Below the pieces are notes generated by a model. The model was not told the origin of the DNA. It worked only from the letters and a program-made list of their open reading frames with translations, and did not search any database. This document shows, piece by piece, positions 1-12,158 of a DNA stretch of 64,000 nucleotides. The stretch comes from Lycocorax pyrrhopterus obiensis (taxonomy: Eukaryota > Chordata > Aves > Passeriformes > Paradisaeidae). The stretch lies in NCBI GenBank assembly GCA_014706295.1, contig JACSVZ010000008.1, positions 1,809,376 through 1,873,375 of the forward strand, read 5' to 3'. Made by a program: the position numbers and the translations under genes. Within the stretch, counting starts at the first letter, position 1. Each line of letters opens with the position of its first letter.

Positions 1-343
1 AAAAACGATCAAAACACAGAGACACACTTGAAAAGTGAGGTGGTTCTCCCTGCTGCTGCTTTCCTCAGGGATGCCCTTTCCAAAAACTATTAATTCCTTG
101 CATGGAAGATAATTTGTCACAGAACTGCTCTTCTAAACTTCACCCTGTTGTGAAAGTGACAAAATAATAGGCCAACACCAATCCTCAGCAGAGCATTTCA
201 GAAGCAACATGTGCCGGGTTTTTCATTGGGCTCGTAAACCATCCCGAGAAATAAAACTTTATGCCTGGTAGCAGCAACGTATAATTATTCTTCTGAAAAG
301 AATTAATACATATTTGGGCAAAACCCTGGTAAAAAATTAATAG

Positions 344-1100
344 ATCATTGAATGGTTTGGGTTGGAAAGGAACTTAAAGATGGTGTAGTTCCACCCCCTG
401 CCATGGGCAGGGACACCTTCCACTGTCCCAGGCTGCTCCAAGCCCCAATGTCCAGCCTGGCCTTGGGCACTGCCAGGGATCCAGGGGCAGCCACAGCTTC
501 TCTGGGCACCCTGTGCCAGGGCCTGCCCACCCTCCCAGGGAACAATTCCTTCCCAATATCCCATCCAGCCCTGCCCTCTGGCACTGGGAAGCCATTCCCT
601 GTGTCCTGGCCCTCCAGCCCTTGTAAAGAGTCTCTCTCCATGTTTCCTGCAGCTCCTTCAGGCCCTGCAAGGCCACAATTTGGTCACCCCAGAGCTTCTC
701 CTCTCCAGGCTGAGCAATCCCAGCTCTCCCAGCCTTTCCTCCCAGCAGAGCTGCTCCATCCCTCTGATCATCCTGGAGCCCCTCTGGACTCTCTCCAGCA
801 GCTCCAGGCCCTCCCTGTGCTGGGCCCCAGGGCTGGGGCAGCTCTGCAGGTGGGGTCTCACCTGAGCCCAGGGGCAGAGGGGCAGAATCCCCCCTCCCCT
901 GCTGCCCACGCTGGGGGCTCAGCCCAGGGCACAGGGGGGTTCTGGGTCCCAGCTCTCACCCACAGCACCCCCAGGTCCTTCCCCAGGGCTGCTCCAGCTG
1001 CTCATCCCCAGCCTGGATTGACCCCAGGGGCTGCCCTGACCCAGGGGCAGCTCCAGCACCTGGCCTGGTTAAACCCCCTGAGATTCTTGCCCCTCCAGAC
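344..1100 (-). mobile_element. CR1 LINE 3' region, long copy
   Basis: On + it starts like the complement of the CR1 terminus (atcattgaatggtttgggtt), then runs through the diagnostic ccatgggcagggacaccttcc block and about 700 bp further 5'. The copies at 4989, 50822 and 62801 share almost the whole length, so this is one subfamily. The long + strand open frame across it is antisense to the element and not a gene. Confidence 0.9.
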
Positions 1101-2080
1101 CACAACTCCCCCAAATATCTCCAGAAAAAAATGGACTTACCAGAAGGAGAAAATGATCCCTAGGATTGTGCTAATAGTATAACTTAGAGATAGCCAGAAG
1201 GTCCAGACTTAATGATTTATTTTAATCAGGCCCTATGTTCCTAAACAATTGTGTCAATAGGATAAGAATGTGGAATAGCAGGGTAATGATGAAAAATGAT
1301 GGTTGAATAAAGGAGGAAGAAACTCTCAGAGCCACGGAGCAGAACATTTGGCTTGATTAGCATGACTTTGAAAATCTAAAAGGATACGAGGAGCTTTCAC
1401 ATGAGACTGTGTAACAAAATAAACCAACAAATGTAATTTATGTTTGAGCCAAGTAGGGCTTTGAAATCCATCATTTATTGAATTATTTTACTGTTCCAAG
1501 CACTCTGCTGTTCAAAACAAGCAATAACTTAAGTGTGATTCTTATTAGCGATTCAAAGTTGGAATGAAGAGAAAAATTCTGATGTTTTGGAGCAATCTGC
1601 TTAAAAACACAGGGAATATGAGGGAGAAACATATTATCCATGAATTACTAAGCAGTTATCCATCATCTTAAGATCAAAATAAAATTAGTGCAATTAAAGG
1701 AAGCTGGGACATGACTATTTAAAAAGCCTTTTTTCCCCATGTTTTCCCCTTCCCCTCCCCCTTTTTTGGGAGGGAGGATGAAAGGTTATGAAAACATTGA
1801 GGACAGCTCATTACTCATCTGGTCCAGCTCCCTGCTCCCAGTGCCACATCCAGACCCATGCTGAAGAATGGGAAATGCAAAGCCATACCTGCTCACCCAG
1901 GTGTGAAAAGGGACTGGGCTTATATCACCACTTGAAATGGAAATTTAGGTGAGGTTTCCTTGGAAGGAGGTGATTTTTCAAAAGCATGCCTGCCTTACAG
2001 AAGGCATCTCGGAAAAGTAATGGGAATGTTGTCCTGGGGGACAGGCTTCCCAAGATCCTCAGGCACCTCCTGAAGAGACA

Positions 2081-2341
2081 CAGAATCCCAGAATGGCTGA
2101 GGCTGAAGGGAGCACAGAGGGCACCTGGTGGCACCTCCCTGCTCCAGCAGGGTCATCCCAGAGCACAGGGCACAGCACTGTGTGCACACAGCTCTGGAAC
2201 AGCCCCAGGGAGGAGAGCCCAGAGCCTCTCTGAGCATGGACCAGGCTCTGCTCCAAGGGCCCAGCAATGGCACCAGAGGAATGGGCAGGAATTGATCCCA
2301 GGAATTCCCCCTGCACAGGAGGCACAACTTCTGCCCCATGC
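2081..2341 (-). mobile_element. CR1 fragment with internal inversion
   Basis: Positions 2081 to about 2241 match the minus-strand CR1 copy at 33988. From about 2243 to 2335 the sequence instead matches the reverse complement of a more 5' part of that copy (about 34174-34265). This resembles a 5' inversion from twin-primed retrotransposition. Confidence 0.75.
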
Positions 2342-2728
2342 AGGTGCCACAATGACTCAGCTTCTCCCTTCCTGGACTTTCTATCGATTCTTTATATCCC
2401 TGTTGTGCTCCCGAGGGAAGCAGGGAGGGGACCTGTGCCTGGACACGACCCTTTGCACCCTGCTCACTGGGTCCTGCAACGGGACTTGCGTGCAAACCTT
2501 GCCTCTCCCAGCGCTTCCCCAGCCCTCTGGCACCGTGAGCTCTCATTTTTACTGTAGTTTTGTCCATTTTAATCAAACACTTCATTTCCCAGCAAGGTAA
2601 GGTGGGGAATTCTTTTGACACAGAAGAGACAGAAAGGAGACCAGTTTGGGGGCCTATCACACTGCTGAACGGGTCTCCTGCTGGTAGCTGGACTTGGAAA
2701 ACAACTGACATGGCTCCAACCATTCAGG

Positions 2729-2952
2729 TGGAATATTGGGAAGGAATTCCTCTCTGGGAGGGTGGGCAGGCCCTGGCACAGGGTGCCCAGAGAAGCTGTG
2801 GCTGCCCCTGGATCCCTGGCAGGGTCCAAGGCCAGGTTGGACACTGGGGCTTGGAGCAGCCTGGGACAGTGGAAGGTGTCCCTGCCCATGGCAGGGGTGG
2901 CACTGGATGGGCTTTGAGGTCCCTTCCAACCCAAAGCAGTCTGGGATTCCTA
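2729..2952 (+). mobile_element. CR1 3' end, sense on +
   Basis: It runs from gaatattgggaaggaattcc to the terminal ccttccaacccaaagcagtctggg, with the ggtgtccctgcccatggcagg block in sense orientation. Confidence 0.88.
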
Positions 2953-4988
2953 CACAGGACTCAGCTGAACAAAGGTGAGTTTTGAGAGCTGAGGTGGCTC
3001 AGCTCAGCAGGGCCCTGGCAGGTCCAAAGAGTTGATTCCAGACTGAGCAGCTCCAGCACCCAAAACAAGCAGAGCTGGGAATTTTGGGAAGGGAGCACTT
3101 GCCCAGAGAGCTCGCGAGAGCTGAGGGAAGAAGGATGCATGCATCCTGAGCTGCAGGGCAGGAACTCTGTCGTTTGACAAAGAATTCACATAAAGGACCA
3201 TTCCTCAGAAGGCAGAAGTTCCATCCACTCTGACACCAGAGATGTGAGAGGAGACCTGAGCTCTCAGGACTGGGACAACTCCGTGGGAGTCACTGCCATG
3301 GGACAGCAGAGCCAGGCTGAGCTTTCCTGGGAGCTGGTTGGAGGAGCCTCCCCCAGACTCATCAACCCTGCTTTGGGCTCTGTTTTACACTCCAAAATTA
3401 AAGCGACACCAAAACACTTGGAAAGCACATCGCAGTTCTGGACACCAACCCCAACCATCCCCTCCCACTCCCTGGAGCAAAACTGGTTTTAAACAGCCTT
3501 AAAATCTATCAAATCCTCCCAGTCTTGCACTGCTTTACTGGGACATTGAAGGAGAAGACAATCAAAGAGCATTGCTACTGCAACATTTGATGTTGCAAAA
3601 TTATATGGAAGGGATAATTAGGGGAAATATGCAGTTCTTTATTGGCAAAGGTAAGTAGACGCCCTGGGAATACGGATGGATCACGTACTGCAATTTGAAT
3701 AATTTATTCTGAATACTCAAACTGTCACAGATGAGCTGTTCAGAAAAATTCCAATCACTCTGAGGTGAATTTCCAGTAAAAAAGGAAATCCCAAACCCAT
3801 TTTGAAAAGGCCTCGGCATTACACAGCAGAATCGTGATCCACAACAATTATCCCTACCCTGAAATGGAGTTAAATTCCTCATTTTTGTCATTCAAACATC
3901 ACTTCTCTCTCTTATCCCTGGAGGTAATTCAAGGACCTCTGTTTCACCTCCCCCAAGGGCATCAACACCAGGTTACGATATTTTTCTAGACAGTTGACAG
4001 CACAAAAATAATTAAATATTTCCAACTCTAGCCCTATTTTCTACCCTTAAGAATTAATCAGTTTCTAAAAGGACAACTTTTCTCCACTACTGCCACCCCA
4101 AATTATCTCCTGCTTTTTCAGACTCTGATTTTTCCTTTTTAAAGACGTAATAAAAAAAGTTACTGAAAGAGGAGAATTGCAGAGTTCTTTAACAACAGCT
4201 CTGCTTCAGTCCCGACCACTGCTGATGTGCTGATAAATAGAAATAGAAAAATAAACTCATCCATTTTACAGCTTCCTCAGTCTTTACACATTTGTCCTAC
4301 ACGAAGAACATGAGAATTTAAATCCATGGCATATAAACAGCATTAGACACCAAATTGATTCATTACTTCCCAATGAAATCCTTAATACCCAAATCTGGAG
4401 AACGCATCACTTCGGAACAGAAATGAACAAACAGGCTGGAATGAAACAAAAATAATTTCCATAAATTTCGGCCTCTTTTCCCATCTCATGAATTTATAAA
4501 CTAAATCAAATTGTCAGGGAAGAAGTGATACTGCCTCGCGCACATTTTGATTGAAGCACCTGCAGGCAGAGTTGAGAAGCGACACCTATGAGCCAACTGC
4601 TGACATGAAAAATGGGGAAAAAAACATAAACAGAAGCTATAAAAAATAAAAATATTCCATATTTCAGCTCACTGAAGACATTTATCAGCTGAGTAGATTA
4701 TGGAGGAATTTGTGGACAGTTCTTGGACCAGAGCATTTAGAAAAACAAACCAAGTCAGCTACAGGTGGGTGTCTCTTGATTCCCTGGCACTTGCACCCTG
4801 GCACAGGCTCCCCACCACCAGCCAGGGAGGCAGCAGCGGGAAGTCCTATTGAAGAAACTTTCCTGGAATGTTCATTGCTCCCAGTGGATTTCTAGGGCCC
4901 AATTTATCCCCTTTCTCTACATCTGACCAGCACACTCCTAAACAGCACAGAAACCTTTGGACAATCCCGAACTAGAGCCAGTACTGCT

Positions 4989-5628
4989 CACAGCACCAGA
5001 GAGTTTGGGTTGGAAAGAACCTCAAAGCTCATCCAGTGCCACCCCTGCCATGGGCAGGGACACCTTCCACTGTCCCAGGCTGCTCCAAGCCCCAGTGTCC
5101 AACCTGGCCTTGGACACTGCCAGGGATCCAGGGGCAGCCACAGCTTCTCTGGGCACCCTGTGCCAGGGCCTGCCCACCCTCCCAGGGAACAATTCCTGCC
5201 CAATATCCCATCCATCCCTGCCCTCTGGCACTGGGAAGCCATTCCCTGTGTCCTGGCCCTCCATCCCTTGTAAAGAGTCTCTCTCCATGTTTCCTGTAGC
5301 TCCTTCAGGCACTGCAAGACCACAGTGAGGTCACCCCAAAGCTTCTCCTCTCCAGGCTGAACAATCCCAGCTCTCCCAGCCTTTCCTCCCAGCAGAGCTG
5401 CTCCATCCCTCTGATCATCCTGGAGCCCCTCTGGACTCTCTCCAGCAGCTCCAGGCCCTCCCTGTGCTGGGCCCCAGGGCTGGGGCAGCTCTGCAGGTGG
5501 GGTCTCAGCTGAGCCCAGGGGCAGAGGGGCAGAATCCCCCCTCCCCTGCTGCCCATGCTGGGGGCTCAGCCCAGGGCACGGGGGGGTTCTGGGTCCCAGC
5601 TCTCACCCACAGCACCCCCAGGTGCTTC
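4989..5628 (-). mobile_element. CR1 3' region, long copy
   Basis: Same subfamily as the copy at 344. It starts at the degenerate terminus (gagagtttgggttgg) and extends 5' to the cacagcacccccagg block, where it is truncated. Confidence 0.9.
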
Positions 5629-6170
5629 TCCTCTTAGAGCAGCATCCATAGGGAACCCCCTGGCTCCCAAATGAGCCCAGGGATGAGCAGATGGAGCAGA
5701 AGTGCAGAGCCCTGTGATGTGGCACAGTCAGTGTTCAGCCCCCAGCAGCAGCCACATGGGGCACACAAATCAATACAAATCCACTCCTCCTGCTCGAATT
5801 TGTCCAGAACATTCCACAAGGGCAACAACTTCTGACAGAAGTTACTAAATTTGGCAGCTATTGGATCTAATGGATCACCTCTCTTCCTATATAAAAACAT
5901 AAAGCCGGGATAAACTCCACAGAGTGAGGCCTAATTTGAGCAGATGTTATTACAGGCCTGGGCCTGATCCAGCTCAGATTTGTACTGCTGGCTAATCTAA
6001 TGTCTTAGACCCGGGATTAATGACCCCAGAACAGCATCAGCACCCAGAGATTCAGCAAAGCACTGCTGGCACTCATCGCTAAAATCACATCATCCACCTC
6101 GACTGCTCCCTGAGCTGGGATGGCCAGGCTGGGCCTAGACCCTCGGCCTACACGTGGCCAGATTTAATTC

Positions 6171-7300
6171 CAAGGTTTATTTATTGGCTGCAATACCTTA
6201 GATCTGCGCATCACACCACATCTCCATTGCCAGACAAACCAAATCCCGGGCTGGTGAAGATATGTTTGAAAAGGATGGTCAAAAGCTGGTCAGAAACATT
6301 CATAAACACTTCAGGGAGCTGTAAGATTGTCTAAAGATGTGGGAAAAATCTACGTTGGTCAGAGAGGCAGAAAGACAATGGCATGAACTGGATTAAAAAT
6401 CAACTGAAGCACTTTCTCCCTGGAAACATTTCACAGGAATGATAACATATAAAGTAATAATTTGAATTTTTTCCATTATAGAAATGCTACAAAAATACAA
6501 AAAACAATTATAAAAAATAGTGCACCAAGTAAAAACAAAATGCAAAGAGTCCTCAAGGTGCCTTTATGGGAAAACTAAGAAAAATCAAGAAGAAATCACA
6601 GTTTGGTGTCATTCCACACCTACACTTACACTGCAAACTTGGGAAATGCTGTTCTCAGAATCCCTTGAAGTGGTAAAACGAAGATGACTTTCCCTCATAA
6701 AGCTGATTTTTGAATGATAGGAAGCAATAGGTGAAAGTACTTTTGTTTCAAATTAAAGCATGAGATGTTCGTGAAGGCAATACAAGAATATAATGGAATT
6801 ATTTAGGCTGGAAAAGCCCTCCAAGGCTGAAGCACCCTCAAGTCATTAATTCATCCTTCTTCCTGAAACAGGAGGGAAAACGAGGAAATGAACATGGAGC
6901 CACAGCTCTTAAGGAATGCCTTTCCTGTGCTCTTGGTGCACTATTTTTTGTAATTTTTTTGTATTTTTGTAGCGTTTCTATAATGGAAAAAATTCAAATT
7001 ATTACTTTATATGTTGTTATCATTCCTGTGAAATGTTTCCAGGGAGAAAGTGCTTCAGTTGATTTTTAATCCAGTTCATGCCATTGTCTTTCTGCCTCTC
7101 TGACCACACGTGGATTGTCCCCACATCTTTAGACAATCTTACAGCTCCCTGAAGTGTTTATGAATGTTTCTGACCAGCTTTTGACCATCCTTTTCAAACA
7201 TATCTTCACCAGCCCGGGATTTGCTTTGTCTGGCAATGGAGATGTGGTGTGGTGCGCAGATCTAAGTCGAGGTATTGCAGCCAATAAATAAACTTTCCAA
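6171..7300. repeat. Large inverted repeat with ~400-bp spacer
   Basis: The left arm (about 6171-6529) is the near-perfect reverse complement of the right arm (about 6932-7300). The outer ends share tttatttattggctgcaata and the inner ends share tagtgcaccaag. By eye only about a dozen substitutions and a few small indels separate the arms. The spacer is 6530-6931. A piece near 6788-6830 in the spacer resembles a degraded minus-strand CR1 terminus. No transposase or recognised TIR family is visible. Confidence 0.9.
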
Positions 7301-7911
7301 GTTGATTTTACTAAACAACTGTTCCCCTTTGCCAAAATGCCTGGGATGGCAGGACCCTTCCTTCTTTAGGGCTAATTAGTTCAATTGCAGCCCACCCTGG
7401 TGGTCACTGAACATTTAAGTAATGAATATTCAGAGTATAACTCCCCGTCCTTATCAGCACACCTAAGCCCACCTCAGGAGGGAGGCTACAGGTTTTGTGC
7501 CTCTGGGGACACTTTCTTCAATCCCTGTCGATTGTCCCTGAAAACCCAGTTAAACCAGTTTGGACCAGCACAGAAATCATCAATGTGCCTCAGCAATCAG
7601 GTCCATTCTTCCAGCATGACATATAATAAAACTGAAAATAAATTGGTCCAACAGAATTAGGGGGAAAAAACCCCCACAGCTTTGTTTCCTGCATTTTTGT
7701 GCCCATTTTTTCCCCATGAGTCCCTCCCCACAGGGGGTTGTGGGAGGGGATTTGTAGCACCATCACACATCCTCTGCCTCGCCAGGAAGTCAGGCTGACA
7801 AAAGGTTGCCGCCGAGAGAGCAGGAAGATGAAAAGGTGGAAAAATAACACCTGACCCACCTAGAGGCGTGAAAGCTGCACTTCCCTGCATCAGACATCCC
7901 CAGGGAACATG

Positions 7912-8091
7912 GAGGGAAGAGAGCAGGAGGTTTTGGGATTTGCTCCCATTATTCACTAGAGCACTCAAACCATCATAAGGGAAGGGGGGAGAAACAAACC
8001 CACCAAAATAAAATCAAACCACACCAACATTTTTCTAGGATGGGAAAGAACAGAAGGCATTCCTAACTGTGGAATTTTTTTGTTCTGGATG
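7912..8091 (+). repeat. Left direct repeat flanking LTR
   Basis: These 180 bp (gagggaagagagcagg ... ttctggatg) recur at 8670-8858. As far as I can see the two copies differ only by an 8-bp and a 1-bp indel. Confidence 0.9.
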
Positions 8092-8093
8092 CA

Positions 8094-8669
8094 TGTCCTG
8101 GGTTGCAGTGTATTCTATTACCATCCTCATGAGCTGTTGAAACCAGGTGGGGCGGTGTTTCCTGGCCTCCTCCCTCCGGACTATTCTGCTAATGGCCCAT
8201 CAATGCCCTGCCCATGACTCAGAGATAACTCCCTCCGGACTATCTTCTGTTAATGAGCCCATCAACACCTGGCCTCATGACTCATCATTCCATTGTGAGA
8301 TGCTCCGCCCAGAGGGAGGAACCAAGCGTTCCATCTTGGATATAATCTGGGACTCTGGACACCACGGGCATCCTTCCCACTGGATTCCCAGAGGACAGGA
8401 GCTGCATAGTCACCACTGGACTTTCTGAGGAGGAGCAGACCTTTCTACCGGACCACTGCTTCGACAGAGCCACATCCATCACTTCAGGAGGACTACAGCC
8501 ACCATCTCATCGGACTGCTCATGCCACCCCGATTAACAGGGTGCCAGGTTGTATTCTGACTCTGTTAGTTTAGCCCACTGGGGTTTTTCTTGCCTTTATT
8601 TTTTAATTTCCCTAATAAATTGTTATTCTGACTTGGTGCCTCCCACTGGTCTGTTTTCAAACTAGTACA
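8094..8669 (+). mobile_element. ERV LTR (TGTCC...TACA) between direct repeats
   Basis: 576 bp that start TGTCCTGGGTTG and end ACTAGTACA. It carries a TATA-like ggatataatc (about 8338), a late AATAAA (cctaataaattg, about 8613) and a short internal duplication of ctccctccggactat (8168, 8230). No short target-site duplication abuts it. Instead, 180-189-bp direct repeats abut it on both sides. Confidence 0.75.
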
Positions 8670-8858
8670 GAGGGAAGAGAGCAGGAGGTTTTGGGATTTG
8701 CTCCCATTATTCACTAGAGCACTCAAACCATCATAAGGGAAGGGGGGAGAAACAAACCCACCAAAAATAAAATCAAACCACACCAACATTGACTGATTTT
8801 TCTAGGATGGGAAAGAACAGAAGGCATTCCTAACTGTGGAATTTTTTTGTTCTGGATG
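8670..8858 (+). repeat. Right direct repeat flanking LTR
   Basis: Second copy of the 7912-8091 sequence. It keeps 8 bases (around ttgactga, near 8790) that the left copy lacks. Confidence 0.9.
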
Positions 8859-10012
8859 GAGGACCAAGACGCCAGATCCTATTCATCCTCACGTTAGGGG
8901 GATTCACTTTGGTCTGCTTGTTTCCTCTACCCCAACCTCTGCTTTCTCTTCCAAATTCTAACTGAATCTCTAAATCTTTAAATCTTGCCTTGTTGAAGTC
9001 CTTTCCCAAGAGTCTACTTTCCATCAAAAACCCTGCCCAAAGATTCAAAGCCCTTGAGAATTTCAGGATGCTCCTCTGAAGGGAAAAGCACAGGTGGCTC
9101 CACATGGGGGCCTCCAAAAACGTGGGGTGCACTGGCAATGAGAAAGTTTGACCTAGGAATAAGGCTCATTCATTCTTTAAAACAAGTTAAAACCAAGTCT
9201 CAAATCCAGTAATTAAATAAAAATAAATCCATGGGCGAAAATAACTCTCTGCCTGTAAAAATCATCCAGAAAATTCAGGTTTGCTGTTAACACGATCTGA
9301 AATACTATCACCCAATTCAGTTCAACACAGGGAAAATCATAAAATAACTCATTTATTCCTTAAGAAAGGTCAGGTTCACTCCTTCTAGGATTGCTCACAT
9401 GAGCATAATTATAATGTAATTTACTATTGTACCTAAATTACTTGATATAAAGAGATACTCATCCCATGGTGGGAAACTGTCAAATCTTAACACCTCTGCT
9501 GATCTCAAGGAGATCTTTAAAGGTCATGCACGGTACCGGTGTGCCTGACTATGAAAACAAGCAACAGTTATTTGGGAAAATATTTTTATTCCATGAGATT
9601 TGCTGGTCTCTGACTTCCTGTGAGTTAGGAATGATTGAGCTCAATGTTCCATGGCACAATGGAACTAAATATGTGTTTCTAAAGAGCAGGATTTTCTGTT
9701 TATTGTGTTGCCAGAACTCCATGACCACATGCACTGGATGGAATGAAATGTCCCAGCCATTGTTTTGAGATCTTGAGATCCCAAAGCCTCAGAAAAACCA
9801 TTCCAACATCAACAACAGACCCTTGGAAGCTACAGTGCAGTGCAAGAACTAAGATAAGGAGGAGATTTCACACTTTATGTGAGCTAGAGACATATCTGTG
9901 TAGATTAGAACAAAATTTGGTGGATTTATATTTCTGCATCTCTCAGCAATCCCAACATAAAGTTTGGCCACTGGAAATGTAGAACACCATACATTCCTTA
10001 TTAACTTTTACA

Positions 10013-10460
10013 TCACAGACTGGGTTGGGTTGGAAGGGACCTCAAAGCTCATCTCATTCCAGCTCTGATGCCATGGGGAGGGACACCTCCCACTAGACCA
10101 GGCTGCTCCAAGCCCTGTCAAGCCTGGCCTTGGATGCTTCCAGGGATGGGGAGTCCACAACTTCAACCTCTCTTTCTAAAGGTTTTCACAAAGTTTTTTT
10201 GATGGCGAAGTTGGTCTGGATTTATTTATAACCCCTTGCTGTTAGTACACATCTATTTCTAATGAGTAGGGAGGATGAAAGGCTATGAGAGAGGAGCTCT
10301 GGCAGCCAAACCATTTCAGCTGAGGGGGTCATTCCACCAAAACTGAGCAGCCCACAACTGGAACACATCAGGATACAACAGCAGCTTGCCAAGAACCAAC
10401 ACATCTGATTTAAAGAGCGCCTCCATCTTCATAGCCCTCCTTTGGATGCTCCTGACTGCA
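10013..10460 (-). mobile_element. Older, diverged CR1 3' region
   Basis: It starts tcacagactgggttgggttgg with gggacacctcccactagaccaggctgctcc. It becomes unclear after about 10190, and a CR1-like block (atagccctcctttggatgctc) reappears near 10433. Its middle part may be an insertion or strong divergence. Confidence 0.65.
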
Positions 10461-11233
10461 GGAAAAACCACCCCAGGAGGAGGAAAAGAGCCTGGTTTTG
10501 ACAGCCACCTCAGAACCAGAGCTTTTCAGCACACAGGTGTATTAACAATTGATTTATTGAGGGGTTTTACCCATAAATGCATTCATCCATCTGACCTCCA
10601 GCAACTCCAACAAGGAATTCCCCCAGGAATAACAGCAGAGGGGTTCCACCAGCATGACCTGGCTTTATCCACCATCTCAAGCGCCCATATCTGATAAACT
10701 ACAACCACACACAGCACAAAACCAGGCCCAGCTTGCAAGGTTAAAAAAAAAACCCTAAACACACAGAATAAAAAGCAGGAAAGAGTAGTAACTTACTCTC
10801 AGGAGTAAGCTGATTGTAACAGGGTAAAGCACTTCATCCCATCACATTACTCTGCACAAATGCAATGCTCAGACCACAGACCAACAACCTGAGAACTCTG
10901 TGACTCGAAAGGAGAAGTAAAATACTGAAAAAAAGGGACATTCATCTTCTTTTTGAAATTTCCGACTTCATGCAAGTTCTGCCATTTCAGAGGTGTCCAT
11001 AAACTCATGTTCTTAAACTTAGAGCGAACCAACAAGCAACCTTCCAAAAGCCATGTGAGAAACCCAGAAGACGACATTGTTAACACTCCTGTCATGCTGC
11101 AGAGTAAACTTTCAGCTTTACCCAAACACAACAAAACCAAAGACTGACCAGAACTTTGCCCTCTGCTACCATCCCACTGACTTAAGAAAAATTAAGAAGG
11201 TCTATTTGCAACGAAAGCCTTAAAGACTGGTTA

Positions 11234-12100
<867 letters not shown>

Positions 12101-12115
12101 CCTCATATTGCCAGT
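12101..12115 (-). CDS. PCDH15: PCDH15 15-nt microexon (adds D/W-Q-Y-E/D)
   Basis: On the minus strand the sequence reads ...gactccag | ACTGGCAATATGAGG | gtaagatgg.... It is 15 nt with phase-1 boundaries. Joined to the previous exon (ending GAA G) and the next (starting AT TGC) it gives E-D-W-Q-Y-E-D-C-K-L. Skipping it gives E-D-C-K-L, so both forms stay in frame. From memory, mammalian PCDH15 has isoforms with and without WQYED at exactly this place. The residue numbers used in mouse EC1 structures (Cys11, Ile22 in mature numbering) fit only if these five residues are counted. That memory and the perfect splice and frame fit make the call firm despite the tiny size. The insert lies just before EC1 strand A, at the tip that contacts cadherin-23. 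It is likely a regulated alternative exon. Confidence 0.88.
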
Positions 12116-12145
12116 CTGGAGTCAAAAGTTTAGAGTCATCAATGG

Positions 12146-12158
12146 AAGCAGAGCAGAA
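12146..12158 (-). promoter_or_regulatory. Candidate UGC-type splicing enhancer upstream of microexon
   Basis: On the minus strand this stretch reads TCTGCTCTGCTTC, with two TGC motifs in a pyrimidine context 33-40 nt upstream of the microexon. SRRM4 (nSR100) and SRRM3 are known to act through UGC motifs near the 3' splice site of neural and sensory microexons. The motif and spacing are seen directly; its use here is inferred. Confidence 0.4.

Noticed and set aside
352..1182. 276-codon open frame on +
   Set aside because: It lies antisense across a CR1 3' region. The same frame reappears in other copies with different breaks, and composition explains its openness.
6530..6931. Hidden gene or transposase between the inverted arms
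   Set aside because: The 400-bp spacer has no long open frame or recognisable motif, only a faint CR1 terminus.
8094..8669. Short target-site duplication at the LTR
   Set aside because: The bases next to the ends (ggatgca and gagggaa) do not match. Only the long flanking repeats are duplicated.
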